DNA from: Scleromitrula shiraiana
Lineage: Eukaryota > Ascomycota > Leotiomycetes > Helotiales > Sclerotiniaceae
Assembly: GCA_028455995.1 (NCBI GenBank)
Contig: JABELC010000002.1
Coordinates: forward strand, 2,170,001 to 2,234,000
Direction: 5' to 3'
DNA length: 64,000 bases
The position numbers were made by a program, and so were the translations under genes. Positions 45,339 to 57,314 of the stretch are shown here, piece after piece (within the stretch, counting starts at the first letter, position 1; every line of letters begins with the position of its first letter). The notes beneath the pieces were generated by a model, which saw only the letters and a list, made by a program, of their open reading frames with translations, made no database searches and was not told where the DNA came from.

Positions 45339-46737
45339 GAGTAAAGTCACCACTACAACGAGTGGCACATCTCCGAGTTCGACGGCTTTGACGAAATATA
45401 GTACGTAACCATCACTCATTTTTATGACGCAAGTGAACTTTCACTCACACAAATTAAGTTGGAACAAATATCGCTGGATTTGACTTCGGCTGTACAACCG
45501 ACGGAACGTGCAATACATCTCTAGCCTACCCAGTACGTTCTAAAAGTATCCTTCTACATCGCCCACTTCCCACCTTCCTCTCAACTGCTTCCCTGACCCT
45601 ATAAATCCCATCTAACTCAATCCTCTCTCCTAGCCTTTGGCATCCCTCTACGGATCTGACGGTATCGGTCAAATGCACACTTCGTCAGTGGCCGCCACCA
45701 TAATGTATTCCGTCTTCCCGTCGGTTGGCAATACCTCGTCAACAATGTCCTAGGTGGAACACTGAGTGTCGGTAATCTAGCCAACCACGACCTACTAGTC
45801 CAAGGATGTCTCGCAACGGGCGCGTCATGCATCATTGATATCCACAATTATGCTAGATAGAACGGAGGAATCATCATGCAGGGTGGACCGACCGACCGAC
45901 GCGCAATTTGCAAGTCTATAAAGCCAGTTAGCTACAAAAAAAATATAAAGGCAACACAAAGGTTATTTTTGGTTTGATCAATGAACCACATGGTATGTTT
46001 TTAATCTTACCCAAAAGATAACATTTGGAATACTATCAATCCACCAACCCTCCCAACCATTCCAGATCTCCCCAGCATAGCCACCTGGGCCGCCTCCGTC
46101 CAAGCAGCCGTAACCGCCATCCGCCAAGCCGGCACCACCTCTTCCAGAATCCTCCTCCCAGGCTCCCGACTACACATCAGCAGGATTAATCATAAGCGAC
46201 GGATCCGCAGCCGCGCTATCCACCGTTCAGAATCTCGACGGAACAACCACGATTCTGGTCTTCGATGTGCATAAATATCTCGATACGGATAACTGTAGGA
46301 GGCATCCAGAATGCGTGACGAGCAATATTGATACGGCGTTTGCACCGTTGGCTACTTGGCTGAGGGCGAATGATAGACAGGCGCTTTTGAGTGAGACGGG
46401 AGGTGGGAATGTCGCGAGTCGTGTTACTTTTTCGTGTCAGGAAAATGCGTATTTGAAGTGAGAATTTTTCTTCCCTCTAATTTGATTGCTTGAAATCTGT
46501 AACGGGGAAACTAAAGCTTAATAAATAGTCAAAACTCGGATGTATATCTGGGATATATTGGATGGGCAGCAGGAAGTTTCTCGGCTTCAATCTATAGTAA
46601 GTACTCGACAAACATTCATCTGTGTGCAATTGAGAAGAAAGAAGCTAACGAAATGCGCAAACAGTGTTAACAGAGACGCCTGAGCGATTCATCCATGACC
46701 GATCCATCACTTGATGTATCTTGTCTTTCAAGATAAG
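44986..46737 (+). pseudogene. GH5 endoglucanase with CBM1, disabled
   Basis: Remnant of a secreted endo-beta-1,4-glucanase (Trichoderma EGII/Cel5A type). Signal peptide MKLPIFIFTGAALVARVSA and CBM1 (QCGGIGWTGATTCVAGYVC) are intact, followed by a poly-Thr linker from an (ACT)n tract. The GH5 domain begins well (GTNIAGFDFGCTTDGTC), then decays. A one-base loss after GIGQM shifts frame near 45675; TAG replaces the Trp codon after HNYAR (45858-45860); a short CCGA-type duplication lies near 45890-45900; TAA replaces another expected Trp near 45918; a one-base gain lies near 46167; another shift lies near the C-terminus. Later blocks (FGLINEPH, VFDVHKYLDTDN, SETGGGN, SDVYLGYIGWAAGS) remain recognisable. 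Introns still look spliceable. No full enzyme can be made. Confidence 0.9.
45284..45338. repeat. (ACT)n microsatellite within the endoglucanase remnant linker
   Basis: About 18 ACT codons, reading as poly-threonine in the linker frame. Confidence 0.9.
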
Positions 46738-47407
46738 TAGTATATTGGATGCAAAGTAGTGAGTGTCAGTGGTTCTGGCATAGATACTACGGGACAATGA
46801 AATTGTACATAGCAATTGATGCAAGGAGATATTGAAAAATAAGGAGAAGGATTTTGTATATATGAGATTAGTTGTACATAGTACCCACCATCAGTCAATT
46901 GTTTCTTTAACCGGAAGATATAATATGGGTTTCGGAGTGATCTTGGAGAATGTCTGATCAAAAACCATTATGAACCGATTGGTAAACCCGTAGGTGCTTT
47001 CCAGTAATGCTTGGCAGGTGAAAATACTTCGCAGTGATATAACATCATCCACAGCACAGATCGACGAAACTCGTTAAACCATTCTAATTAGAAGTGTTTC
47101 ATACATTTCAACCGAACAAAGCAAAAACGATGATGGCAGACTTGATGGTAGACCATCAATTAAATTGAATCAAAATCGTGATACCTAACACTTGAGAGTA
47201 GACGTGATAAGGGTTAGATATAAGAAGTCATTCATTTCACTCATGTGTACTAATAATTTGGTCCAACGAAACAACTATTCATGTAGAACTCTCCAATTCC
47301 CATCATGTACCAACCTACATCCAACCACTCCAGCTGTTAACGACCGTTTTTCAAGTAACTACCAAACAAGAACTCTCCTAGTACCACTCCATCATATCTC
47401 ACTGCAA
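46738..47407. other. Intergenic region, GH5 remnant / pectate lyase remnant
   Basis: About 0.67 kb, AT-rich, between convergent loci. No gene is visible. Confidence 0.45.
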
Positions 47408-48645
47408 TCAGAAAGTCAAGGTAGCACCAACTACACCGACAACATTGGCGACATCATTGGCGCTTCCCAACAAGGAGTAGGAGTATGGAAGGCTGGTAGT
47501 AGTCAAAGTTCCAACGGGAGCGGTGTTTGCATATCCGCCAAGATCGTTGTCAAATGCATTAGCATGACTGTATTGGCATACCAAATTAGTAAACTATGAG
47601 TTAAGATATGATGTAGTCAGAGAAAAAATACTAGAAGTCCTTACTCAGTATCGTCACTGTACAAAGCAGCGATAGGTTCCGAAACATTTGAGAAAACGTT
47701 GCTCTGAACGAGGATCTGAGCACCATCTCTGGTATCAATACCGGTGTTGGCATTCTTGAAATAAGAGTTATAGACGTGGCCAGTTCCGAATCGAAGACTG
47801 GGTGTGCGAAAGCCGATGATGTACCAGTAGTTGTTATGTTGGGTGACGGTCAAGTGTCCAGTATCTTCAGCGCCGTTGCTATCAGAATGACCAATGAGAG
47901 ATTCCTTGAAATGATCATTGTAAATAAGTATTGGATACTGTGACCCAATCGCAGGCATGTGTAATATCTACAAGACCATCATAGTAATCCGTTCCGTTGT
48001 TGAGATCCGAAGATATATCCCTACAGATAATATTAGCTTTGTAGACCTGACAAGAAAAGTGTTACATGCAAGTGGTCAATCCAAACATTCTTGGAAGCTT
48101 GAACACCAACGGCGTCACCATAGGTAGCTTGAACCTTGGAAATGATCAAATTGCGAACAATGATATTTGTGGATTTGTTGATGTAGAGGCCGACTCCAAC
48201 AAGTGCTATAAAATATGATCAGAAGCGTTCCACAAATTCTTGCAGTGTTTATACTTACAAGCACCCTTCATTCCAACAATACTCTCGTTAGAACCAACTC
48301 TAACTTGTGCTGCGCCAGTAATGACACCATCGACGACGACGATTCTTGCAACAGTATCATTGGTCACTGCAGTTGTGAATGGAGCGCGAGTAGATACAGT
48401 GGTTGTGGCACCACCTTTCCTTCCAGTTGTTCTAGAATCCACATTAGTTCATCTTCGTACGAAGACGCTCAGAACACACACCCGCCATTTTGAGTTGCGA
48501 ATCCAGTGGTGGGAACATCGGTGATTGTTGCCCTCTTCTCAATGTTCGCGCGCTGAGCAATTTCGTTGTCATCGGTGGGAGTTGGTGCAGCGAAAACTGC
48601 CTGCGCAAAGAGCGCAAGGGTTGCCGAAAGAATGGAGAGCTTCAT
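47408..48645 (-). pseudogene. Pectate lyase (PL1) with a frameshift and a GC-AG intron
   Basis: Secreted pectate lyase gene. Signal peptide MKLSILSATLALFAQAVFA; PL1 blocks VRNLIISKVQATYGDAVGVQ, VWIDHLD/ISSDLNNGTDYYDGLVDI, THACDWVTVSNTY, then SLIGHSD, FRTPSLRFGTGHVYNSYF and TRDGAQILVQ. Two abnormalities are seen. The intron at 48021-48069 reads correctly only with a GC donor (TT|GCATGT). Inside SNTY|F-N-D-H-F-K one extra base (about 47921) shifts the frame, and TGA follows two codons later. Downstream blocks are intact in the shifted frame, as expected for recent loss. If the base were a sequence error the gene would be functional. Final intron and stop (47408-47410) are normal. Confidence 0.8.
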
Positions 48646-49390
48646 GTCGAATGGTTGAGTTTGAAATGAAAACTAGAAGGCTTGATTGAATGTTGCAGAT
48701 GTTTTCAATCTTTGGTGTTTACTGTGGGGAGCGTAGAACAATATCTCAAAGGAGAACTTCCCACCCACTTGATATATGCTTGTGGGCACATATTCGCAGA
48801 TCGTTGCGGAAAATGAAGCTGGCGCCATTATCATTCATCGTGATAAAATTGGCAATATCTGCCTTGAATCTCGTCTTGCCGGCCAATTCGAGATGCATTG
48901 ACTGTCCTCAAAATAACTCCTAAGCGGTATCAGTTGAAATAAAATTCCACGAATAGAGCTTCAAAGTCAAACTGGAGTGACCCAGAAGAAAGCTTGGGTC
49001 GATGGTATGTATAGCTTCCTCTTCTGTGAGTGTATTGACAAATATCAAAATTCAAGTGCGCACCGATGTATCTTTGTATATGCCAAGAAATGTAGATGAA
49101 TCTATATATTTGCCTCCGAGGTGATCTTGGCTGAATTGAAACTGCCATCTAATGTTGATAGTTTATAACTGAAGATATTCATGCAGGATCACAAAGTCAA
49201 TTGCCACAAATGCCTTCAAATCGCGAGACGAAGTGGCGGTCGTAAGAACAAAAGGAATCCCCAACCGCTCTTGGCGCAATATAACAAGATTGTTCCTTCC
49301 ACATTATGCACCCAATAGTTCTACCAAATACAACCATTCAAATAGTATCCCCTTAACTTAGACACCCTCCCAATGATGAATCCGATAATA
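48646..49390. other. Intergenic region upstream of pectate lyase
   Basis: About 0.75 kb. The short frames at 48690-48923 and 48930-49148 have no recognisable features. Confidence 0.45.
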
Positions 49391-50766
49391 CTATTTGCCG
49401 AAGAAATTTGTGATCTTTTGACTTCCCTTTTCTCTACCTGTGGGCTTCTTTGGACTGCCAGAGTTATTGCTTGTGGCGCTTCTCAGTTTCCGTGTTGATA
49501 CTGCGGCGGAAGGAGAATCCTTTCGTGGACTCGCAGATACGCGTGCTATCTTCTTTGGAGGTTCTTCAGTATCAACATCATCAGGTTCACGCTTTATTCC
49601 TTGTTTTTCTTCCGTCTTCAGATTCGGCACTGGTATTGGTGCATTATCTTCTGATCCATTGTGATCAACAGTCTTTCGGTCATCCATTGGTTCTCCCTTG
49701 ATAGAAGTAGATTTCGAATCATCCAGTTTCTGAGATGTAACCATGGGGGTTTCTGTAGATTTTGAAGGTATTTTTGCGTCATTCTTTGCACCCTTACCAA
49801 AGAAATTTGCAATATTGGACTTATTTTCGGTGCTTGATATTGGGACAACGAAGTTGGGAGAATCATTTCCAACCTTGCCTACTTCCTTACTAACGGGGTA
49901 GACCTCTAGTTCTCCATAATATGATTTCAATAAAGATTGTAGTTCTTTTGACCATGAGGATCTTTTTGGATCAAGCCAGGTGCGAAGATCTTCCGAACCA
50001 TTATCCAAAATGACTGGCATTCGGTCGTGGAGAAACTTCAATTGCTTGTTTGAATCCGTCGTGATAATGGTGTATGTGTAGAGTTTCTCATCAGAACCTA
50101 CCCAAGAGCATTAGTTATATTCATATAATGTGACGATACTCGTTTGCCACCTTCATATTGAACACAATCCCATAGTCCTGCCAGACACATCAGTTGTCCA
50201 TCCTTCCTTTTAATGTAGTGTGGAACCTTCTCCTTTCCCTTTTTCAACCATTCGTAAAAACCCTCTACGACAACGATACATCTCTTCTTCTGCTTCATCG
50301 TGTTCCACATCCCTCGATTTTCAATCAACGAATCATCCCGACAATTAATGGTTTTCATCATAGATCCATAATCAGGATTACGTTTGGTCCAAAATGGAAT
50401 CAATCCCCATTTCATGCTCTGTAGTTTATAACGAACTTCCGTTGCATCCTCGTCTTGAGTTGTGGGCTGAGCCTCCGTTTGCTCGTCTGACCCATGCTCC
50501 ACTTGTTTGTGATGCCTTGGTCCTGCACCCCAATCAGGTACATCAGCACGATAGACAATTCCATGATATCCAGGAGCGAAATTATAGCTTTGTCGTGGTG
50601 CATGATCACCCTCATCTTCGGGTGCTTCGTAAACGGGCATGTTCTCATTTTCGAGATGTTGGCGAACCTGTGAAGGTCGCTTTGTAATATCAATCAGTTA
50701 CTGTGCAATTTCTTAACAAAATCAATCTTCTACACATACCAAATGTAATGCATATCGTCCACACAT
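49391..50766 (-). CDS. SRAP-domain protein, HMCES-type abasic-site sensor
   Basis: 420 residues in three exons (50740-50766, 50151-50679, 49391-50097). Met1 is followed by Cys2 (MCGRYALHL), the residue that crosslinks to abasic sites in single-stranded DNA after Met removal. Other SRAP residues are present: Asn in TINCRDDS, Glu in VVVEGFYEWL and His in KFLHDRMPV. The exon 2/3 join must use the donor GTGGCA (YEG|SDEKLYTY); the nearby GTATCG breaks the frame. After the SRAP domain (about residues 1-235) comes a charged tail with a consensus-like PCNA-binding motif at the very end (QKITNFFGK) and a second partial copy (NIANFFGKG). The tail also has two KxEP-type patches that resemble sumoylation sites. 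Confidence 0.9.
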
Positions 50767-52093
50767 TTTGTATTGATTTTGATGTTTATATTACATTATT
50801 GTCGTGTTGTGATTGATTAAAAAGTCGCGCTATCTTTCTAAGTTGGAGAGGAAGTAATAATGTTCGCGTCATCACGTCACAATCATCTTGTCCTTTCATC
50901 TTCCTGGCTCTCATCCCGTTTCCGTTCCCGTCCTCTTCATTCTCTCCCATCCGATTACTTCAATGTTGACGTGAATACGCATCTAATAACTTGTAAAATA
51001 TTGGCTCAAAATAGTACCATATATAATACAATTCATATTTACATCTACTGTATATATTACTTATGGCGCTGGAAAGTTTTCAGACATCCCAAGTAATAAT
51101 CTCGAAAAGTATCTACAGTAGCAAACTACAATATGCAAATTCAAACATACCATAGCTCACATTTCCACACTTATTGCCAACCTCTTTTGATTTTTGTTTA
51201 ATCATAACATATATTTGTGCAGCTTCAAATATCATAATACCAAACATCTAGTCCGAAAGGGTTACTTATCTCCCCGCACTCATCACCATCACCATATGGA
51301 TCAAATGCTATTTCAGATACCAGTAGACAGGTACGTAGAGCTGACATGAATACGATGTCCAGAATATGCGATTGTTTCAACATTCCATATATTGAATACC
51401 ATTGTTTCAGAAAAAGTAGGTTAGATCAGTCCTTGCAGCTTCCTTCTTCATTGAGGTAATATATACATGGTATATACATAGCCGACGGTCCGTTTGCTCC
51501 GTTTCTGTACAACCTAGAGATATCTCTGGTACTGCAGTACACACACATTTGGGTTGTATACATAGGTATTTCTATCGAGAATAACCTACCGGGATATGTA
51601 GAGATCGTCATTGTACATATACAGATCAAGTGTGGATATGTACATAACTCGCATAGACAACTTCAAGTAACGACCTCCTGCACCTCGCAATGGTTTGGCC
51701 ATACTTGTTGTATTAGGGGATAGGTGACCATTCATATACGTTATTATGTAGTATTTAATTTGATAGTAGTACTAAGTAAGGTACCTACCTCTATTATGTC
51801 ACATTCTTAACCATGATCATGATTTCCCCTTTTCGTATTCAATTGATCGATATAATTGCTTTCTCTTCTCGTCTAATACCGTCTATCTATCTAACTAACC
51901 GTACGGTTATTGCAGAGTAATGTATTATGCCATATCGTGAGGTATACATAAATTCGTAAAGTCTATGTGCATACATGCATACATGCATGCATACATATTA
52001 GTGGTGCCAAACTCAAGCAACACCAGACTCCAAACCTGACCAGTCAAAGCTGGTAGGTCACCCGCTCCATTCCCATCTGCATGCATCTGACAT
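50767..52093. other. Intergenic region with a short CATG/CATA repeat
   Basis: About 1.3 kb, AT-rich. It contains a (CATACATG)-type tract at about 51968-51998. Short frames have no features. Confidence 0.45.
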
Positions 52094-54276
52094 CTAAGCC
52101 TCCAAATCTACATCATCCTTCTTCCTACCATAACTTCCCCTCCCACTCCCAAGTTCCTCCACTTCCTCCTCCCCGTTCTTAACCGGCAGGCCCTCAAACT
52201 CCGCGCTCCCCTCTGCACCATACGCCATACTCGGATCTTGGACCAAATCGCCCACTTCCATCCACGTATCGCTCGTAGCCGGAACCGGGAATACCTTACA
52301 TAAAAGCCAATACAGACCACCAGCAATGATGAATCCACAGAAAAAGTTCAATTTATAGATATAAGTCGCGCCAGCCGGTACTTCTTTTCCAATCGCTCCC
52401 ACGAAACCAACGATATTGATGAGGATACCAGCGATATAGGCGGCGTATCCCCGCCAATGAATACCGAAGTGGAAGTAATAGGGAGATGATTTCTTAGCCG
52501 AGTAGAGTTGACGAACTTCAAGATATCCCTTACGAACAACGTAATAGTCGGAGACAATGACGCCAGCGATGGAAGACAAGAAGACGGAATATGCAGAGAG
52601 GTACGTAGTGAAGTTATTTGCGCTTGAGAGGAGATTCCATGGACACATTACTAGACCCACGAGGGCGCAAATATATCCTCCTCGTCTGATGTTAATGTAA
52701 CGTGGGAGCAGAGCAGTCATATCTGTACCAGCAGAAACACTATTTGCGGCAATATTGGTACCTAGTTGAGCAAGAGCGAAGGCAGCGGCGATGAAGAATA
52801 CACCTGCTCGATTTTTTGAGCCACCCTCTTCAAGGAATGATTGAAGGAGGTCAAGGGGGTTCCAAATTGGGTCACCGTTGAAGATAACAGTCGAGGAGGA
52901 TGAAACGATGATTCCAATAAATGAGGTTACTGCGAAACCAACGGGAACAGTGATAAGTTGGGACCAGAAAGCATCCTTTGGCTTTCGTGCAAAACGAGAG
53001 AAATCGGGATCGTTCTAAGAGTTGCGTCAGATGGTTAACCAGAAAGCCTATCACGGTTGTCACATACCACAATGAGCGTTGCAAAATTCGCGATTGAAGA
53101 CATGATACCGCTGACCATTGCCCATCCCATTACAGAACCATGAGTGGTATTTCCCTGTTTAACAATTGGACCAATACCATGTGCTCTAACGATAGCCCAG
53201 ATGAAAAAGGCAATGCCGGCAGTCGGTACAACATAAGCTTTTACCGTGAAGAGATGACGGATCTTATGGACTGGGAACCAGATAGCTGGAAGTGAGCATA
53301 ACCAAAATATAAAGAATGAGATAAAAGCTGCAGTATTAGTACCCGAACCAGGAATTCCGTTTGGTACATTGGCGAATGATGGCCAAATGGCAGAGATCAT
53401 GAGTTGGACACATTCTCCACCAATCCAGGATTGAACACCATACCATATACAAGCCATGGCTGCACGATTGAAAACAGGCCACAGGGCTCCCCAGATACCG
53501 AAACTAGATCGAGAAACGACTGGAAAGGGGATGTGATAGGTTGCGCCAATTCTTCCTGTCATGACAATGAAACAAGCTGCGATAGAATATCCAATCCAAA
53601 CACAAAGCCAACTTTGCCACCAACTCAAGCCGCTAGGAGCAACGATCATACTAGATGAAATCATCCAAGTATTCTAATCAACATGTTAGAAGGAGTGTTT
53701 CCCATCTACTTCAGGCAGTATGTACTGACTATATTGAAAGAATCCGCAACCCAAAAACCAACAAAGTTCCACGCACCCCATTGTCTACGTTCAGGTTCGA
53801 CTTCATGATGTTAGTAAATCTAATTTTCCATGAAGGGTAGAAAACTTACCAGGTTTCAAATCATGGTTATTTAACATGAGTTGAGCATTTGTCAAACCCG
53901 GTTCACTCTCAACAGCCAACTTATCGAAGTAATACGCAACCCTCGTTCCTTTAACTTTATCCATAATGAAAGTAAAAAACCGACTTGAGGCCTCGTCTGA
54001 AGAATGAAGTTGAAAAACAAGCTCCCCTTCTGCAGAGTTTATATTCGAAGAATTTCTAAAGTTGGATTTTGGTACACGTGTAATTCGTCGATGTGAGGAA
54101 CCAACGTGACGTCTATTTGACTCGGTAGGACTTTCCCTTCCCTGTTGATCCGAATTCGCAAACTCGGAGGAACCTGTGTTCAATAGAGAAGTTTCCTCGT
54201 CAGCGTCAATAGACAGTTCAGTTCCTCTTGTTGAACTCTTTGAAGTATCACGACATCCATATTGAAATGGGGGCAT
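52094..54276 (-). CDS. NCS1-family nucleobase/allantoin permease (uracil permease-like)
   Basis: 674 residues in four exons (53850-54276, 53730-53800, 53068-53673, 52094-53014). A hydrophilic Ser-rich N-terminus of about 140 residues precedes the transporter. Family blocks: NNHDLKPVEPERRQWGAWNF then VGFWVADSFNINTWMISSSM, GRIGATYHIPFPVVSRSSFG and IWGALWPVFNRAAMACIWYG, NDPDFSRFARKPKDAFWSQL, and PRYINIRRGGYICALVGLVM. About 12 membrane segments can be counted. Fungal NCS1 members carry uracil, uridine, allantoin, cytosine or thiamine; the first three belong to the Fur subgroup, which fits best. The plasma membrane is the expected site. The C-terminal tail is acidic. The first ATG is used; the extent of the N-terminus is uncertain. 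Confidence 0.88.
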
Positions 54277-54742
54277 CACTCCGATTTATATAGATATTTA
54301 AATCTTAAGAAAGTAAATTAGTTGACTAATAAGATCCTAGAAGATCTGACGCCGTCACCGAAGATCGTTCGTCTAAAATTCTTTATTTTTCGGTGCAGCA
54401 TCTGCATGCAACATGCAGTGCACTGTTTATCTTTAAACCTTGAATAAGGATTTCTGAACTTTACTCTCTTTGAAAATAGGAAGGGAATATGACACGGTAG
54501 AACAGGGGGAGGGAGAATACTTTAAAAGTCTAGATGTTATTAAAATGATTTAGTAGTCTTTTTAACTTTTTGCCTAGAGAACCTAGAGAAACCTAGAGAA
54601 CCTAGCTCTGATCCCTTATCTTTTGAACTTCTTTGACATTTCGAGAATTACCCCAGGAGGAAAATTAATTTATTAATTTATTAATTTATTAGTGGAATAA
54701 AAACATCATACCATATAAATACCCAATATATTCTATATGTCG

Positions 54743-54824
54743 TATGATGGAATGATGATGATGATAATGATGATGATGATGATGGTGATGATAATGATGA
54801 TGATGATGATAATGATGATGAATG
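54743..54824. repeat. (GAT)n microsatellite
   Basis: GATGAT runs interrupted by GATAAT and GGTGAT. Confidence 0.9.
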
Positions 54825-54980
54825 AGAAAGAAAAAAACGAACCTTTGAATACCCAACCAAGTACGACAGATCCAGTATTGTACGTACGTATGAGTATCGA
54901 GTATGACTATGTTTGTATTCCCTTTTTAAGATTCAAAAGATTAGTTAATTAGTGTCTCTGTAGGATCTTCATACTCCAAG

Positions 54981-54981
54981 A

Positions 54982-55052
<71 letters not shown>
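54981..55052. repeat. (CT)n microsatellite
   Basis: Long CT dinucleotide tract with occasional CTTT. Confidence 0.95.
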
Positions 55053-55438
55053 TTCCGAACCTGGGTAAGTTTATTTAGATCTCCATCCCCATCTATCTAT
55101 CATGCGGGGTTAGTCCACAAAATAATACCTACCCCTCTCAGGGGCCACAATCCTATTATCCCCTTATCAGGTAGGGATTATATGTAGTTAATATTATTAA
55201 TCTACCATGATTGGTTATTGTTACGCCAAACCATTATCTTAGAGTACTTGGAAGTGTTCCTTATCATTGCCTGTTCTTCCTTCATCGGGTAGATTCGTTC
55301 ATTGAAATAGATAAACAGATAGGTATAGATAAGTACAGATAAGTATAGATAAGGCCTTGGTATTTAATACTTTTTACTCGATATGATCGAGCAATTTCAA
55401 TTCAGATTTCTGATTATGAGGGAAAATGAATTGATGCC

Positions 55439-55499
55439 CCGTGTGTGTGTATATGTGTGTGTGTATATGTGTGTGTGTATGTAAATGTGTGTGTATGTG
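55439..55499. repeat. (GT)n microsatellite
   Basis: GTGTGT blocks broken by ATAT or ATGTA. Confidence 0.9.
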
Positions 55500-56585
55500 G
55501 GATTTTCAATATCATCGGTATCTCCGAGTTCCATTACTTATTTAAATAATAATATCTACTGATTTCTGCAACGTTCTATTTTCACTCCCAAGAATTCTAA
55601 TTGTTTGACGACTCGCTTACCTTAATAACTCGTCCTCATATCCCCATCTCCCGTCTCCGTTTCTTCAGTTCATCATTCCCGTCCGGTACACATTTGGAGT
55701 TGCCCATGTCGCCTTTTGCTCTTTACTTGCTATCTCAATTCTCATCTTTTCATCTTATTCACCAGCACCACCGTTGCCATTTCCACACATCAACCTTCCT
55801 TTTCTTTTCCTCGTCAGTATATATGCCACAACCTCGTCTTCTCGTATTCTTAAGAAGATAACGACGAAATCATGCGTAACCATACTTACCTATACATCCA
55901 TCTATCCATTCCATTCACCCTTCACCCTTCACTCGCACACAACCTACCACCCATCACCCTATTAGGAAACCAAAGACGGGTCGGCTCGTATACGACATGC
56001 AACAAACGTAACCTTAGAACATAACTTCTTTTCTATAAGACATGTACATGGTCATTGACTTAGGAACTTGTATCCTCGGATTCAGAAATATGGTCACTGA
56101 ATTTGGATATCAATGTTCTCTGATACCGTTAGCTTTTTTCATGTCACCGCTGCTCAAGAATGACGTTGAGGTATCAATGACAGGGACTGCAGAGTGAATT
56201 CATACGAAGAAAGTGGAGCATGGATGACTTGCGATCTAGTACAGAGAGAAGAGTTGTTGTTGTACATTTATGAATTTAGTTAAGTATGTGAGATTCGGAA
56301 CGAGGAAAGGAACATATAGATAGCCTTAATGCCTATAAGCAGTAGATATGCAGCAAAACCTGTGACTTCTAGCTTTAGAGGCTTTTGGTATTGCGGCGTT
56401 CAATTTTTATACATGCACAATGCTCTCAAAACTTTTGCACTTTCTATCAGCGGAAACGGGTAGGTAGAGATGTGATATTTGAGAGTTCGATGATAATTTC
56501 ATTTGGAGTTAAAAGCTGCATATTGAACAGAGAAGCAATTAAACACCAAGTAACTTCCCAACCTCGAACACTCCAATATGCTATA

Positions 56586-57314
56586 TTATCCCATCCATCT
56601 AACCTCCCCACCAGCACCACCGCTTCCTCCACCCCTCCCAGACCCTCCAAGCCCCTCATTCACACCCCTCCATCCTGTCTCCATCACAACGCCCGCTCTC
56701 CTCTCCCTATCTGCCAACATCTCCCCCGCACTCATATTCCCCTCGAACCCCACAACATTCTCCCTCTCCACTCTCAACCACCCTCTCCACCCAATCTGAA
56801 TATATAACTTCCCCATCCCTATCCCCATCCCCGTTCCCTCCATCTTCGTCCCATTCCCCTCCACCTCCCCAAACAGAATCGTCCCCCCAAATTCTCTCCC
56901 TGAACTCTCATGTTCCCCATAAACCAAATAATCCTCCACGCCCCTCAACGTGCTTTCAAGATTTCGAGCATCAGGTCTGAAAACATGAAGATGTTTGAGA
57001 TCCGATTTTTTTAACTTTACATCCCCATTTTCATCCCCATTTCCATCCCTATTCCCATTCCCATTTCCATCCCCATCATTCTCATCGTTATCCACGAAAT
57101 CCAAAAATCCCGGCGAAAACCTCCCAAGAATATCAATCAGCACCACGGTTTTCCCATTGGGCCCCTTGAGCAAGGAACTTAAGATGCGGAGTAGAAGGGG
57201 GAGAGAGCGGCCCGAGACAGATAATTTTGGTGCGTGGGGATGATCTTGCCAGAGTGTGTCGAGGGCGGGAAAACCCGTTTGCTTTAGGGAAGGAGACGAG
57301 AGCGTTGCGAGGAG
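56586..57314 (-). CDS. Putative RecA-fold, RAD51-paralogue-like protein (5' end not resolved)
   Basis: The last exon runs from an acceptor after CTAACCCAAATTTGCAAAG (exon start 57314) to TAA 56586-56588. It begins LLATLSSPSLKQTGFPALDT and continues through KLSVSGRSLPLLL to KTVVLIDILGRFSP, which looks like a Walker B-type strand, then HLHVFRPDARNLESTLRGVE and, after a Gly/Asn-rich insert, LYIQIGWRGWLRVERE and RERRAGVVMETGWRG. The order GF-x-LD, substrate loop, hhhhD, VFRP...L resembles XRCC2/RAD51-paralogue proteins of fungi. No GxxGxGKT Walker A is visible. No ATG lies in the exon, so at least one upstream exon is missing here. Function is inferred from a weak pattern. Confidence 0.45.
   Translation of the reverse strand, partial: LLATLSSPSLKQTGFPALDTLWQDHPHAPKLSVSGRSLPLLLRILSSLLKGPNGKTVVLIDILGRFSPGFLDFVDNDENDGDGNGNGNRDGNGDENGDVKLKKSDLKHLHVFRPDARNLESTLRGVEDYLVYGEHESSGREFGGTILFGEVEGNGTKMEGTGMGIGMGKLYIQIGWRGWLRVERENVVGFEGNMSAGEMLADRERRAGVVMETGWRGVNEGLGGSGRGGGSGGAGGEVRWMG

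Larger units (their letters stand above)
54277..56585. other. 2.3-kb gene-poor region with several microsatellites
   Basis: No convincing gene. It holds (GAT)n, (CT)n and (GT)n tracts listed separately, plus CCTAGAGAA-type repeats near 54573-54604. The frames at 55601-55861 and 56385-56807 have low-complexity or antisense composition. Confidence 0.5.

Noticed and set aside
47925..47958. A 34-nt intron that would bypass the pectate lyase frameshift
   Set aside because: It is too short for a fungal intron and would delete a conserved catalytic-region block.
54743..55052. Possible CRISPR-like or satellite array
   Set aside because: These are simple di- and trinucleotide microsatellites without spacers.
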